From Actinostola sp. cb2023 (Eukaryota > Cnidaria > Anthozoa > Actiniaria > Actinostolidae): 64,000 bases of DNA. Of this stretch, positions 41,478-54,664 are shown in pieces (the stretch's first letter is position 1; each line of letters opens with the position of its first letter). The stretch spans positions 159,501 through 223,500 of the forward strand of contig JAUJYZ010000219.1 of the NCBI GenBank assembly GCA_033675265.1, written 5' to 3'. The notes below the pieces were generated by a model. The model did no database searches. It saw only the letters and a list, made by a program, of their open reading frames with translations, and was not told where the DNA came from. Made by a program: the position numbers and the translations under genes.

Positions 41478-44400
41478 GTTGCTTGCCAAACACATTCGAT
41501 CCCCTTGAGTTGAAGCAGTTTGATTTCACCGAGAATCTTAACAGCGCAAAAGAAGGTTTCGTTGGACGCCAATGGCTGTTCAAGAATTTGACGGAAACCT
41601 TAATGACCCAGAACAACTCTAAAGGAGTTCTTATCATTGCAGCTCCAGGATTTGGCAAGTCTGCTCTCATCTCAAATCTCATTTGCTCCAACTTGTCAAG
41701 TCATTCAATTAACACCCAAATTCTTGGTTATCATCTTTGCATTCACTCGGACAGAAATACACAAAGTGGTGGAAAGTTTGTGCTAAATTTAGCAAATATG
41801 ATAGCATTTAGAATAAAGGAATATCAAGATTTAATAACAACAGATCAATTTCTTCAAAGAACTGTTAAATATAATTGCTTCAGTGACCCATCTGGATGCT
41901 TTGAGCAAGTGGTTTTAGCTCCATTAATCAAGCTTGATTCACAGCATTTTGTCAGACCAATGTACATCATTGTTGATGCCCTGGATGAATGCATTAACGA
42001 GAATGAAATTGAAAAGGGAGTGTCGATCGTCGATATCCTTAGTAAGAAGCTAAAACGTTTTCCAAAATGGCTGAAAGTCATTGCAACAGTCAGAAACGTT
42101 TCAAACATAAGAAGACGGCTAAGCAGACTCAAACAAGTGGAACTTAATCCAGAGGACCCAAGAAATTTGCAAGATATTGAGAGTTTTCTCAAATCGAAAT
42201 TTCAAAACTCTTTACAACTCAAAGTCCGAACTTACTTCATGGAGGATGCACCAATTTTGGAAATGGTCAACAAAAGTCAAGGTAATTTTCTGTACATCAA
42301 GCTTGTTTCAGAACATATTCAAGATAACTGGCTTAATAAAGATACATGGAGTTCCCTTCCCACTTCAATTGAAAGCGTCTACCAAGAATTTTTCGAAAGA
42401 AAATTTAGTTCAGTTGAGAAATTCCGTGCTTCTCGAAAAATATTCGAAGTTCTTGTAGCGACAATGGATCCCCTGACAGTTGATGAACTTTATGATGTTC
42501 TTTTAATAGAGGACAACAAACTTCATTTCGATTACGATTATATGCCAATACTAGAAGACTTTGCAATGTATCTTCGCTATTCCTCGGGAAACAAATTTGT
42601 GGGCTTTTTTCACAATTCTCTAAATGAATGGTTGACAAGCAGCACTAACAGAGGCGGGCGATTTTTCGTAGATCAGAAGGAAGGAAACCGATTGCTTGCC
42701 CAATACTACATCAGGAAAACCCAAGAACATTCAGTGAAGATCAGCACCCAGTTTGTATACCATCTGGCTACCTACATTGTAAAGGGAGGAAATTTGCAAC
42801 GGCATGTGGATACCTTCTTGGATCTCGATCCAAAACTCATCAAAACCTTAGACAGTTATACAAATGGAACGGCACTTCATCTTGCTGCAGGGTCTAGAGA
42901 CGAAAAAATCCTTGAATTACTTCTGAACATTTTTAAAGAATTGGATATCAAAGACGACAAAGGACGGACACCAGTATTCTATGCTGTGGAATTCGGTCAA
43001 GTTCATAACTTACGCATGTTATGTTATAGAGGGGCGTCTCTTGATCCTGTGACAAACCCATTAAAGGAAGAAGCGTCCAGAGGCAAACGGGAAGATCAAA
43101 TCAAGGAGTGTAAGCGTCAGATGTGTGGCTACAATGTACTCCATGTTGCATCTCAAAAAGGACACGAAGAGATAGTTCAGTATCTTCTAGAAAATAATGT
43201 CAGCATTTCGTCACTATCAGGAACCAGCGACAAAGCAATTCATCTTGCTGTTGAATTTGGCCATATTTACACTGTGAAAACATTATTGAAAAATGGAGCG
43301 GATTTGGATAACACGTGTCTGTATTACGCTGCCTCCCGTAATCGTTTTACTGTTATGAAATTTCTCCTTGAAAGTGGCATCAAAGACAAGTGCATTGATT
43401 GCAGCAACGGCATGCATCGTAACTTGGACGAGCCAGCTGATCAGTGGTCTTGCAATACTGCTTTACATATTGCCGTCATTAAAAATTTTCCGAAGTTAGT
43501 AGTTCTCTTACTGGAATCGAAGGACAATGCTTTGAATTGCATCAACATTTATGGAAAGGAACCGCTCCACGAAGCGGTTCATCATAACAACTATCCGGTC
43601 ATAAAAGTTATTTTAGAGTTTGGTGCAAACTCTTCCAGCATCGTCTGCAGATTCGAAGGTGCAAATTTGCCATCTATTAAAAGCAGCTCATTCTGTCCTT
43701 GTGGATTTTCTTCTCTCCATATTGCAGCACATTATGGATTTTCTGGCATAACCGATTTACTTATGCAACACAAAGTTGATTATAATGCTAGTGACTGCGA
43801 TGGCTCAAAACCAATTCACATAGCTGCATGCCGTGGCCATGGCGATGTATTATCCACACTTGTTAAAAACGGTGTAGACGTGAACAGCAAGAACTCAGAA
43901 GGAATGACCGCGACACATTTCGCTTGTAAGTGCCAGGCTGATCATCTTTTTGGCACTCTTGTTAAACTTGGTGCTAATGGGTTTGCACTTACAACAGATG
44001 GAAAAATACCATTGCATTTCATCATCGAAAACCACTTTATCGATGAAAACTTCACCTTTGTGGACCCATACGTTGAGACTCCAATAGAGCCGATTGATTT
44101 CAATTCAATTAATAAGAAAACATATTCAACAAAGAAACAAGAATATCCCTGGATGACTTCGTGGACAAAGTTTCTGGCAAGTTTTTCAATGACAAATAAA
44201 ATTGAAGCAAGTGCAGTATTTAATCTTTCAAAGGAAACAATGTTTTATAAAGAATTGGTCTCTGGAAATTTTACAAAGATGATTTTTGGAAATTTTGAAA
44301 TGATGAACTGGAGATTTACACTTCTCGCAACGCCTTTAGGTTACATTTATGATGTTGGCTTGGCATCTTATTGGTTTCGAAATGAAAATAGAAAAGCCAT

Positions 44401-46435
44401 GGAAGTCTTTCTCAAAGGCAATAATTCTGTGTGTTCTGATTTAATGTCAAACATATCGATAAAGCTTAATCTTGTTTACGCATTGGATGTCTTGTTAAAC
44501 TTGGGATGCGATGTTAACTGTGAAAACTGTATGACACCATTAATCCTTACATATCTGAATCAAGGAGGTCCCAACATGGCTAAAGTTCTTGTAAAACATG
44601 GCGTCACCATCGACATAAAATGTGGTGAATATTTTCAGGATTCAGTCTTCCATCTGGCTGCCTATCACAAGCTACATTATCTCCAGTACCTCTCGGTATA
44701 TCAAGACCCCAATGAATGGGAAGAATACTTGAAGACCAAAGACGCCTTATTTGACTATTTGTTTGACGAATACGAGAAGACAACACACGAAGGACAAGTC
44801 AAACTAACAAGAGTAAGAGATGGTCCTGTTACTAAAGCTATCAAATCTCATCTTCGAGGCTTTAAGATCATAGACGAGTGTCTGGATGACGAAGGTTACA
44901 CAGCTCTTCATCGAGCAGCGCAGGGTGGGAACGTTGTCGCTGTGAAACACTTCTTGAATTGGGGAGCCAACGTTAGTTTGGATAGTCCAGAAGAATTCAA
45001 TCTACTGACTTTATCTATAGGGTATGCAGTGAAATATCGTCCACGTCGTCATTTCCACAAACCCAGTCTTTTAACAGCTCTGGAAACTGACTTTGCATCA
45101 TTGACTGCAAATGTCATTTTGAAGCATTTGACAAAAGACGCACCACTAGATGTTGGATGCGACCACCAAAAGGAAACGCCCACACTACTACATTTAGCGG
45201 CGACTCGAGGAATGTGGAGGTTCATAAAGGAATTATTTATAGCTAGAGATAATTCTAAGGTAATTAGATTAAATGCCAATTGTCCTACCAAGCATGGAAT
45301 CACTCCAATGTATTTGGCCAAGGTCTATGGTGGAGAAGACTGTCAATGGGACAATCCATGGTGTAAGGTTGTTGGTGTTCTCTTGCAGAATGGAGGGTCG
45401 GAAATATTTCCGGAGAGAGTCACAGAATACTTTGTTATATTAAATTTTCTGTTTCATGAGCTTCCTGTACAATTAGACCTCGGGTTGAGAAAAGAGGAAA
45501 TTGCTGTTTTACAATACAGTGGATTGTACGACGAAATCAATTACTCCTGCATGGAATTTGATGCATTCTCAAATTCCCCCGAAAATGAAGAGATATTACA
45601 TTTTACGAAAGAATTTTTAACCCAAAACCACAAGTTTCTCGCACCTCTTTATGGAGTTGAATTCGAGCACAGATCGCTATATTCAAGATTTAATATGCAT
45701 CTGAATTCTGAAACTACAAATATTGAAGCTGGTTTTTCCTACTTGAAAAACATAGAAGACACTACTCTGAGGTGCGTACCGTCTAAAGACGTAAAACATC
45801 CGATGCTTACAGACCAAAGTCAAGATACCACTTCCAATACACCACCTCGGGAACAAGAGAAAAGTGAATTCGAAGACCTTTTGGAACAATTAGAGAATAT
45901 GCCAAAGCAGACTATAATATTTCTGCCACTTAATATATATGCAGCAGATCTAGATCTGTGTTCGTCTGCAGCCACTCAACTGTTCAGGATTGTAGAAGCA
46001 ACTTTACAACATAATCTGCGTTCCTTTCGAGCAAACTACAGATCATTCATGAAAGAAATAGAAAGAAAAAAGAAAGATTACGAAGAGTTCGTATCCAACT
46101 ATAAACCCAGTCGTTTGTTTGTAACCTTTGCAAAATACGAGAAACAACAGAAATGTCGTCTAAGGAGAGCAACATATGGATATGCCAAGTTGAAATACCT
46201 TTTACATACTATGAAATTTTGGAATATGCAAGTCCAAAGGATTTCAGTTATTCCCAGTATTTCTAAATTTGTCTCGGGGCGAATACAAGACGTCATACTA
46301 ACTGATGAAAACCAGGAACAAATGATTCAATTGATTCTTCAACTCATGCAGGACAAGTCTTCGAGTGACCACAGATACCTTAAAATGCTGAGATTCACCA
46401 AGCCACCAATGTTTGACCAAACGATGAATGACTAG
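41478..46435 (+). CDS. Gene B exon 2: STAND NTPase-ankyrin protein, intact
   Basis: Joins exon 1B in phase and stays open for 1651 codons. Residues counted in the exon: FVGRQWLF 28-35, Walker A AAPGFGKS 55-62, Walker B MYIIVDALDEC (about 41960-41990), sensor LKVIATVRN where copies A and C have ATSRN. An alpha-helical NTPase-associated region follows, then ankyrin repeats in two sets (about 42850-44000 and 44480-45450; e.g. LHVASQKGHEEIVQYLLEN), and a Lys/Arg-rich helical tail (SFMKEIERKKKDYEEFV). The N-terminal third differs from A and C, the middle matches C, the end matches A. With exon 1 the product would be about 2,000 residues, N-terminal domain and membrane segment followed by NTPase and repeats. 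A sensor/regulator role is inferred from STAND architecture. Confidence 0.85.
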
Positions 46436-46482
46436 GAGAGCTGAGTAGCATTAAATCAGGTCAAAATGTGATAGAACTGGGA

Positions 46483-46488
46483 AATAAA
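46483..46488 (+). terminator. Polyadenylation signal, gene B
   Basis: AATAAA 48 bp after the stop, in the same local context as gene A (GGGAAATAAAGGAGTGG). Confidence 0.6.
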
Positions 46489-47592
46489 GGAGTGGAAAGA
46501 AGATGGAAGAAAATGAAAAATAATGTGCTATTTTGATAATGTATTTTACTGCGATTTTCAGTATTATGCGATTCTCAATATTTAAGCAGTTGGCTTGTAA
46601 TTTGGTTTTTCGCTTCTGTCAATCAACATAAAAAATGAGTAAACTTAAAAATAAAAATAAAAGTCAGAAGACCCACCAAATAGAAACCAAATATGATTTT
46701 GAGCTAAATTATGGATCATTTGGTCGAAGAATGTATTTAGTTTTGAAATTGTTTGAATTTTGAATTTGATTGACGGCAGCGAAAAACCAAGTTCCAGCCG
46801 ACTGTTTGAATGTCTGAGTTCGCATAATATTGAGGACCGCTGCAATACATTATTAAAATAGCGGCACACAGTAGTAGAATAGCAGCCTCCTTTAATTGCA
46901 GCGTTTTAGAATTGGGAGAAAAGCGAACCAACTAAAACGTCTGCAAAGAAGGCTAAGTAGAATAGGTGGAGATTTACAGTGCGACTACACCAACCAAGGC
47001 GCCGCCCAAACAAATATTCCTACAAATTATCCAACATGGCTGAGTATTTAAACAATAAAATCTGCAGAAATTTCCACATCAGTGTTCACTTTAAAAGCAT
47101 ATATTTTACTTTTTATGTGTATAAAAATATGATCACAAGTGAACAAGAAACAGTTTTTAAAACTGTTCATGGAATTGACTTCTATTCTGTTTGTAAGTTA
47201 TAAGGTAATTAGTTAGTATTTTTCTGAGTCTTTTTACGCTTGATGAAACCTTATGAACTACATTTTATTACTGCTATTCTGTTGTTCGTTATTACAAATG
47301 TGATTGGAAAATTTGATTTAAAACTTGTTTAGGTGGTCTTGGTTGGTGTACATGTAGTCGCACTGTAACAAACCCACCATGTTTTGCGAGGACTGGAATA
47401 ATTAATTGATTCAAAAACCCATGATTCTGTTCAAATATTAATGTTTTCTTTTGTTTCATTTATAGACAGTTGTTTCGATCTCTTAATGACAAAAAAGTGC
47501 AACTAAACAACAAATAAAATAATAATTTTAGATGGTTGCTAAGACAACCACAGAACGCAAAGCATGATGGTATAGCAATAAGATTTTTAGTC
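46489..47592. other. Downstream flank of gene B, no gene
   Basis: Partly homologous to 11076-11233 and 12310-12712. Contains the single-copy progenitor of the 105-bp satellite (about 47083-47150: TCAGTGTTCACTTTAAAAGC to CAAGTGAACAAG). The frames here are not conserved in unit A. Confidence 0.6.
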
Positions 47593-48169
47593 AAGACAAT
47601 TCAGATACTGTGTAAAGACTTCATTCACTAGTTTTAAGCCTGCGTTCTTAAGTATCTCTAAGGTAAAGGGAAGGATAGAAAGGGGCCCCTCTCCCTTCTC
47701 CTTGCACCAAGACAATTCAGATACTGTGTAAAGACTTCATTCACTAGTTTTAAGCCTGCGTTCTTAAGTATCTCTAAGGTAAAGGGAAGGATAGAAAGGG
47801 GCCCCTCTCAATTCTCCTTGCACCAAGACAATTCAGATACTGTGGAAAGACTTCATTCACTAGTTTTAAGCCTGCGTTCTTAAGTATCTCTAAGGTAAAG
47901 GGAAGGATAGAAAGGGGCCCCTCTCCCTTCTCCTTGCACCAAGACAATTCAGATACTGTGTAAAGACTTCATTCACTAGTTTTAAGCCTGCGTTCTTAAG
48001 TATCTCTAAGGTAAAGGGAAGGATAGAAAGGGGACCCTCTCCCTTCTCCTTGCACCAAGACAATTCAGATACTGTGTAAAGACTTCATTCACTAGTTTTA
48101 AGCCTGCGTTCTTAATCTCTAAGGTAAAGGGAAGGATAGAAAGGGGCCCCTCTCCCTTCTCCTTGCACC
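47593..48169. repeat. 116-bp tandem repeat, 5 copies (unit B)
   Basis: Same unit and copy number as 12713-13294; the last unit has lost three bases (TTCTTAATCTCTAAGG). Confidence 0.9.
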
Positions 48170-49950
48170 ACTAAATGTTAGCACATGTGAGGTGACTTGT
48201 TGCAGCAACCTGACATAGTGACAGGTCACTTGCTGTACGACTAAGGAGAATAAATGGCATGTTGTGATTGGCTGCAAAGATGATGACGTAAGTCCCTTGA
48301 ATTCAAACACATTCGATTATTGCAAAAATGTCTGACTGCCAATTCAACAAAAAGTTTTCATGACAAACACTATCCACAAAATATCAACCCTTGCCTTAGA
48401 GATACTGCTATTACAGACACCTCGCTATAGTCATTTTGGAGCATTTTGCATGGGCCATCGTCCATCAAATATCGTCATTTTGGGTTATTTTTCTTATAAA
48501 TTAGGGGGGCTTAATTTCGGAGGGGGGGGGGGGGGGAGGTCGGGGGGGGGGTACTTATTTTCGGAGGTTTACGGTATATTAGAATATAGTCATACTCACT
48601 CGACCAATCAGCGCCCAGCATTCGTGCGCTCTATATCTTTTAAAGTAACTAATAGGGCTTTAGCAATGGACTCATGACTATTCCCTATATAGAGAATACT
48701 AATCAAAGCTTTTTGTTTCTTTTGTTACAAAGCCTTATTAGTATTCTCTATATCGGGAATACTAATGACTAACTTAGAGAATACTAATAACGTGTACTAA
48801 ACTATATACAAAAAATATTATAATACAATCTTCAATAAGAAATAAGAAACGTTTTCCGTTTTTGCACAGGCTTATGCAAACCGAGGGGAAGATTGGGAGA
48901 ACAGTCGAGAGCAGATAGTGAAAACGCAGGTCGAGAGTTTTCACCTGCTCGAGCGGTTCTCGCAAACTTTCCCGAGCAGCTAATCGTTGGAGCTATAAAT
49001 TTCAGTGCTTAATTTTGGTGGCCTTCATGCGGCCATGCTTTATAGCTCCAACGATTTTGCTAAAACTTGGTCAGGTTATGAATAATGTCAATCTAAAGTG
49101 ATTCCAAAACGTTCATCCCAAAAAACGGACAAATTTTTCGCAATTAAGATCCAATTTTATCCAAAACATTGAGTTTACTTAAGTGCTAATATTATTTATA
49201 ATGATGTTCTGCAGTGCAATCGAATTATGTCGTATTATAGGTGAATGATAGCTCTAATAGATGCCAATGTTTTATGGCAATTGCATAAAAGCAGAGCAAG
49301 TTATGACTCAAAGTTTGTCATAGACCAGTGCGCCGAGAATTATAACGGAGATCACTTTAAACCGATAGAAACAGGAAGATCTGTAGCTGTAGATTGCAGC
49401 TACGACAAATTAAAATATAACATGAAAACTATAGCTAGTAGTTATAATCCTTATTCATTATTGAAATGCGTCAAAGAAAAAAGAAAAAAGAATCTTATTC
49501 GGAGCGCGTCCAGCAAAAAGAGTAATTTATGACATTTCAGATCACATTCCACTTGTGTGTCTCTCTCTCGTGTTAGAGTGCAAACACTATAACCATGAAA
49601 CAGTGCTAACCTTAATTAGCACTAAACAGTACAATGTTTTTCTAATGTTCCAATTGGTGCTATTTAGCACTAAATATTTTGTACTGTTTCACGGTTTTAC
49701 TTGTGTCTGCACTAATCGACTAAGACAGGGGCGTAGCTAGGGGGAGTCCTTGGGTGCCCGTGACCCCCCATCAGTAGTGAGTGGGATTCGAAGACTCGAA
49801 CAATCTCAAAAATCAGTAAGTAAACGTGGGGTGTGCCGAAGGTGCACGCATCTAGGGGGTACGGGGGCATGCCCCCTGTCCCCTCTATGTATGGTTGTAT
49901 TCCACCGCATGCTAAGTACCTGTTTGGGTATAGGGGTGCCGCTGAGGGTT
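48170..49950. repeat. Shared flank between genes B and C
   Basis: 48170-49148 matches 13295-14309; 49149-49950 matches 21526-22365 and 1261-1830. It holds the hairpin 48680-48760, G runs near 48520-48555, the unoccupied TTAA site of the 7.2-kb element (49145-49148), the small inverted-repeat element at about 49583-49712 and a remnant of inverted exon 1 (49886-49920). No gene. Confidence 0.75.
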
Positions 49951-50535
49951 TGAAACCCTGACCATGTTTAGGGGGGGGGGGGGGGAACTAATATCAGGCA
50001 TACCCTGTTTAGGACAACAACCTCTATTCTAGGACCCTGTTTAGACACAGTTTTAACGCGTTTAATTGGCAATAAATTATTATCTTGGATCTCGGATGGC
50101 TAAACTGACCGATCAGTTTATTCGTGACATTTTTTTAAATATTATTTTCTTATTTATTTTTCTATTTCTTTTCTATATCTTTAATATATCTTCAATTTAT
50201 TATTTTTTATTTTTTTATTTTTTTATAATCCACTAGTTTTTAGTTATTTTTCTTATTGTAAAGCGCATCGAGGTTCCAGGATGCGCTATATAAATGCTCT
50301 TTTATTTTATTATTATTTTAAAGCCATATTTAACGACGACAATCGTGCACAATAACCCTGACCCTGTTTAGGATTAAGAAAAACCAAAATCAGGCATACC
50401 CCGTTTAGGAGAACAACCTATTCTAGGACCTATCCTATCCTATTCTAGGACCCTGATTAGATTTTAAAATTATTATCTTGGATGGCTATTCCGGATAAAA
50501 CCATATTTAACGACGACAATCGTGCATAACCCCCC
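49951..50535. repeat. Poly-G type repeat and AT-rich DNA
   Basis: CCTGTTTAGG and TTCTAGGACCCTG phrases recur with a G run at 49971-49985, as in units A and B, with two direct repeats of CATATTTAACGACGACAATCG (about 50327 and 50504). No gene recognised. Confidence 0.5.
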
Positions 50536-51125
50536 ATTTCGTAGCAGGCTTTTTGACTATTTCAAATAAGTGAGCAACTGGAGAATGGCTTCATAAATTG
50601 TGTTAGAGTGATTGCAATAAACCTTGGCATTACTAGGGAGTTTAAGATTTGCAAAATAATAATAATAATAATAATAATAATAAGTTCTTGTTTAACGCAT
50701 TAAACTGACGTCTCTCAATGCGTTTTACATTACATAATAACATAAAATAACATAATAATAATAATGATAATAATAATATGAAAATTCTACGACGGCGACG
50801 TCAACCGGAAGTTCAAATAACTTCCGGAGGTTTCTTGGTGTTGCAGAACACCAGATGACGTTAGACAATGAACACAAAGGACGAGAAGAATGAACTTGAA
50901 CCAAATCAATACCCTGCATACAAAGAAATCTAACCAAGAATACAATGCACATTGCCCACCAAGGCACCCGAAACTCCGAACATAAGTTATTTGAACTTCC
51001 GGTTGAAAATCTTAAACTCCCTCGGTAGTAATGCCCAGGTTTATTGCAATCACTCTAACACAATTTATGAAGCCATTCTCCAGTTGCTCACTTATTTGAA
51101 ATAGTCAAAAAGCCGGCTACGAAAT
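50536..51125. mobile_element. 590-bp inverted-repeat element
   Basis: Outer ends ATTTCGTAGCAGGCTTTTTG and the inverse CAAAAAGCCGGCTACGAAAT. Arms of about 115 bp include GTGTTAGAGTGATTGCAATA. The centre has (AAT)n runs (50659-50684) and an inner AACTTCCGG pair. Found only in unit C. No transposase. Confidence 0.8.
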
Positions 51126-51261
51126 GAAGCACTGCTTAAATGCAAAATTAATTAATTTGCGATTAATTAATTGTAGTGATTGTTAATGTCAACAACCAAA
51201 AATAAAGTTTGGAATGGGACGTTTGATTTTTGTTCCTGAGGTTTTTTCTTACTAAAATAAA

Positions 51262-51330
51262 CTAGCAACTAGCAACTAGCAACTAGCAACTAGCAACTAG
51301 CAACTAGCAACTAGCAACTAGCAACTAGCA
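51262..51330. repeat. (CTAGCAA)n microsatellite
   Basis: About ten exact tandem copies of a 7-bp unit. Confidence 0.95.
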
Positions 51331-51463
51331 TTGTTTCCACACTCATACTAAAAGAGGTCACTCACAGCATTTTTACATCAATGGAACTTGTTCAGTCGGC
51401 GATGTAAACGAACAATGAGTGGACTAACACTTCTTAAAGCTCGTGCATTTGGCAGCTTCAATT

Positions 51464-51570
51464 TCTTGTACTCCTCATTCTCGAGTCTAATGTCCTCCAT
51501 TCGTGTGACACAAGTATCCTTTCTTCATCCATAATATCAGTTATTTGTGAGGTCGTCACTCACAACACTC
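51464..51570 (-). pseudogene. Inverted fragment of exon 1 and its 5' flank (unit C)
   Basis: The - strand matches GAGTGTTGTGAGTGAC...ATTATGGATGAAGAAAGG through ACTCGAGAATGA, i.e. 35 bp of leader plus the first codons of exon 1, with small indels. It is about 3.1 kb upstream of exon 1C and in the opposite direction, parallel to the arrangement at 1786-2175 in unit A. Confidence 0.85.
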
Positions 51571-51703
51571 TTACCTCAGTGAAACTGCATGCTTGCCTGA
51601 ATTTGGTTATGTTTTGTAAACGAACAATGAGTACAGTTCTTCGAGTTTGGCATACGATTCAAGTCAATTTCTTGCTGATCGAGAACTAAATGTCTATGTA
51701 ATC

Positions 51704-52145
51704 ATTCGAGTAACTAGACGCTCTTCTAGCGTGAAGTCGGGCTTCTAAATGAAATGTAACCTATTTGAACTAAATATAGATATTTTATAGTGCGATTGAA
51801 ACAGTTTTTGGTTGCTCGTCGTTGCGTGACTCGAGCTCGATAGAACATGCTTTCCTTGCAATTTCAGTACTGCGAACTTTACAGTATATCAGTAAATGAA
51901 ATGTAACCTATTTGAACTAAATATAGATATCTTATAGTGCGATTTTCAGTGCGATTGAAACAGTTTTTGGTTGCTCGTCGTTGCATGACTCGAGCTCGAT
52001 AGAACATTGCTTTCCTTGCAATTTCAGTACTGCGAACCGTTTACAGTATATCAGTAACTAGACGCTCTACTAGCGTGAAGTGGGGCTTCTAACTCATATA
52101 GCCTATTTGAACTAAATATAGATATCGCAGTGCGATTAAAACAGA
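51704..52145. repeat. Approximately 150-bp tandem duplication
   Basis: AATGAAATGTAACCTATTTG to CAGTATATCAGTAA occurs at about 51747-51893 and 51894-52057, followed by a shorter third unit with ACTAGACGCTCTACTAGCG. The TAGACGCTCTTCTAGCG phrase also precedes the first unit. Confidence 0.75.
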
Positions 52146-52859
52146 GCAATCTGATTTGTTTGTGAAGAAAGAGGCCAACTGATGTCTCGTGTTGAAGAAG
52201 CCATTCCTCTCGCCCCAATCCCCGCGCCAACAAACAAGGAACGCCTGTAATGTGACATGTCGATTTGAAGCCTAAGAAGACGAACAAACTGCATTTTTAG
52301 AGTCGGGGCTTCCACAGGACGCCCGACTAATTATATACTTCAGGAAGACATGCGTGACGGGCAGTATATGCACATATCATATCAGGTCACATATGGGCCA
52401 ATGCTAGATCAAATACTTGAATTGTTTTGACATTTTGTTTGGGTTCCACAATGGATCTCTCCTCAGTAACGAGCACAAAGGGACATGGATTACATCATGG
52501 CATGGCCACCATAGCCTGCGTAGCCAGGCTCTCACAGGGAAGGGGGACAGGATGAGAAACTTCCTCCTAGGCTGGCATGGAAGAAGCCGGAAGTCAATGA
52601 GAGAGAAAAACTGTCCGATATATTAAACTCAATCTGCAGTTTTGCTTGTCATGATCTGCAGACCGTGTCATCACAGGGAGCAGCACAAGCAAATTGTTTG
52701 TAAAATTTTAAAATGTACATTTCTTTCTTTACACCTTTATTCACTTTAATATCATTATTGTTATTGTCTTCTAGACTGATTCCATAAGGAGCTGTCCATA
52801 AGTAGTGTTCCTGTCAGCTCCCGTTCGACCCGTGATCGCACTTAGCAAAGTGTGACCTA
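52146..52859. other. Unit C specific upstream DNA
   Basis: No gene recognised. A short stretch (CTGTCCGATATAT to GCACAAGCAAATTG, about 52612-52700) matches 23592-23690 of unit B. Confidence 0.4.
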
Positions 52860-53440
52860 CCAGCAACAAAAATACATCTACCATCTACCAATACAAAAAC
52901 AAAACTGCTCTAATAATAAGAAAATCAGTAAAATATTTGGTGACGATTTCATTTCCGATTGTAATTCTGTTGTTTGTCTCTTTTCAAATAAATAAAAAAA
53001 TGAAACAGTTTCGGCTGCGTCACGCAAGGCATCTAATTGTGACGACATACAGCTAAAAATACACCCATTTCCAAGAAGAGCAGCGATTTCTGCCTCGGTG
53101 ACGTGTTCCCAATTACAAGTCAGTGTAGTCTTCATATTATAAAGCTGCATTGAAGAAAAGGCACAATCATTGTTGTCCGGGTAAGAAATATACGCCTCGT
53201 AGAAGAACACAATTCGTCCGAGTCACTCTGCACAAAAATAATACACCTATAACCGTATTTTGATTCCCGCAGCTCGAGTTTATTTGGCCGCTCATTGTAT
53301 GAACACATACTCATGCAGCTGATTTATGTCGTCCAAGGTTTCACCAAAAGGATCCGGCAATGTGTTTGTAAACTTACACATCGATCGCTATATAGAGAGC
53401 TGAACGTTTATACATCGCATCGGACAAAAATGCAGCACTG
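52860..53440. repeat. Conserved upstream block of unit C
   Basis: Homologous to 2870-3450 and 24000-24575 with several indels. The - strand frame at 52878-53210 keeps the N-terminal half of the frame in units A and B, then diverges after a frameshift. The TATA-like element of the other units is changed (GACAAAAATGC). Confidence 0.6.
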
Positions 53441-53483
53441 CATGAGCTTCCAGTCGTGATGCATGATGTGAAATGTGCATCAT

Positions 53484-54416
53484 CGCCAACTATTCCGGTC
53501 ATCTGAGCCCGCGATGAACAGCGGTCTCCCCCAATCGAATAATGAAAATGGCGAATACAAATACAAGGCTTGATGGGGAAGCGATCAAATCAAGCCAAAT
53601 AAAAGTCTATGTTCTGAAGAATATTAATTTGCCGCGGTAGAATAGCATTCCACTACTCCCTATACTTTGTTCTGGCTAATAAAAGTTACAAAAATATAAT
53701 GTTCTACCTTTCGTTTGAAAATCTTCGATCGACGTCAGTATCGTCCATACTGCCTCTGTAAATTTGGATAAAAACATGCGAAAGTGCGAAGTTCCAAGTC
53801 GAATTGTCGAAATACGAATGACTCTGTCCAATTTGCCGCGGTGGATTTATAAAGTAAACATATACCAGTAAGATCACTCACGAAAGCACGTCTAGATTGG
53901 AGATAATTCTACCTTTCGTTTGTGGCTTTGAAAATGCTCCATTATCACACCGTGAGAACACCAAATGTCCGCTTGCGGTGGACGAAGTATAGTGAAGTTT
54001 GAAGTCGAAACTTTACCGAAAATCTTCATGTTAGGTATCAAAATAAAGCCCAAATATCCAGCTTTCATTTGCCGTAAAGATCCATGGGATAGCTGTTAAA
54101 GCACAGGCATACCGTCGCAAGTAAGTTTGATTTCTCCAAGTCCGGGCCTGAGGGCGCTTGGGCTCCCTGTGCTATTGCTCAAAATCGTCAAACCGAGTTA
54201 GTATTTCGCTTCTAAAATGTTTCTTCGATAATATTTAGCTCTAAATATACATAACACATACAGTTTGGTAGTTGCTTTCAATTCGAATGGTGTTTAATTC
54301 ACAAGAGGAGCCTTATTGAACGTGTTTAGGAGCGAATTTGACTGTTACTCTAAGTATATTTTCCAAAGTCACGCCGTTGCGTGACCTACGGGTCAGGATG
54401 ACCGGAATAGTTGGCG
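53484..54416. mobile_element. 933-bp element in the 5' flank of gene C
   Basis: Ends CGCCAACTATTCCGGTCATC and its exact inverse. Inserted into the leader block that is continuous in units A and B (GTGCAT...GCAAATGTCACAC). The target duplication is short or ambiguous (AT or CAT). No coding region. It increases the distance from the promoter block to the exon 1 ATG by about 0.9 kb. Confidence 0.75.
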
Positions 54417-54664
54417 ATGAATTATTTCGATTAACAGCGATGCAAATGTCACACAAACTTAGAAAATGTCATGCATTTAATGTGCGTTACTAATAGTTAA
54501 TTCCCTTGAATTTGCACTAGTATCGACTGTTTTGGGATGGCCAGAAAGGACTAGTACTGCTCTTGTATCGCCTATTTGCAAGAAAGACTCGAGAATGTAT
54601 GACGAGTACAAAAACTGAGTGTTTTTGAAGAGTGTTGTGAGTGACCTCACAAATAACTGATATT

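Noticed and set aside
49245..49532. 95-codon frame in the shared upstream segment
   Set aside because: The equivalent frames in units A and B start and end differently, and indels between them are not multiples of three.
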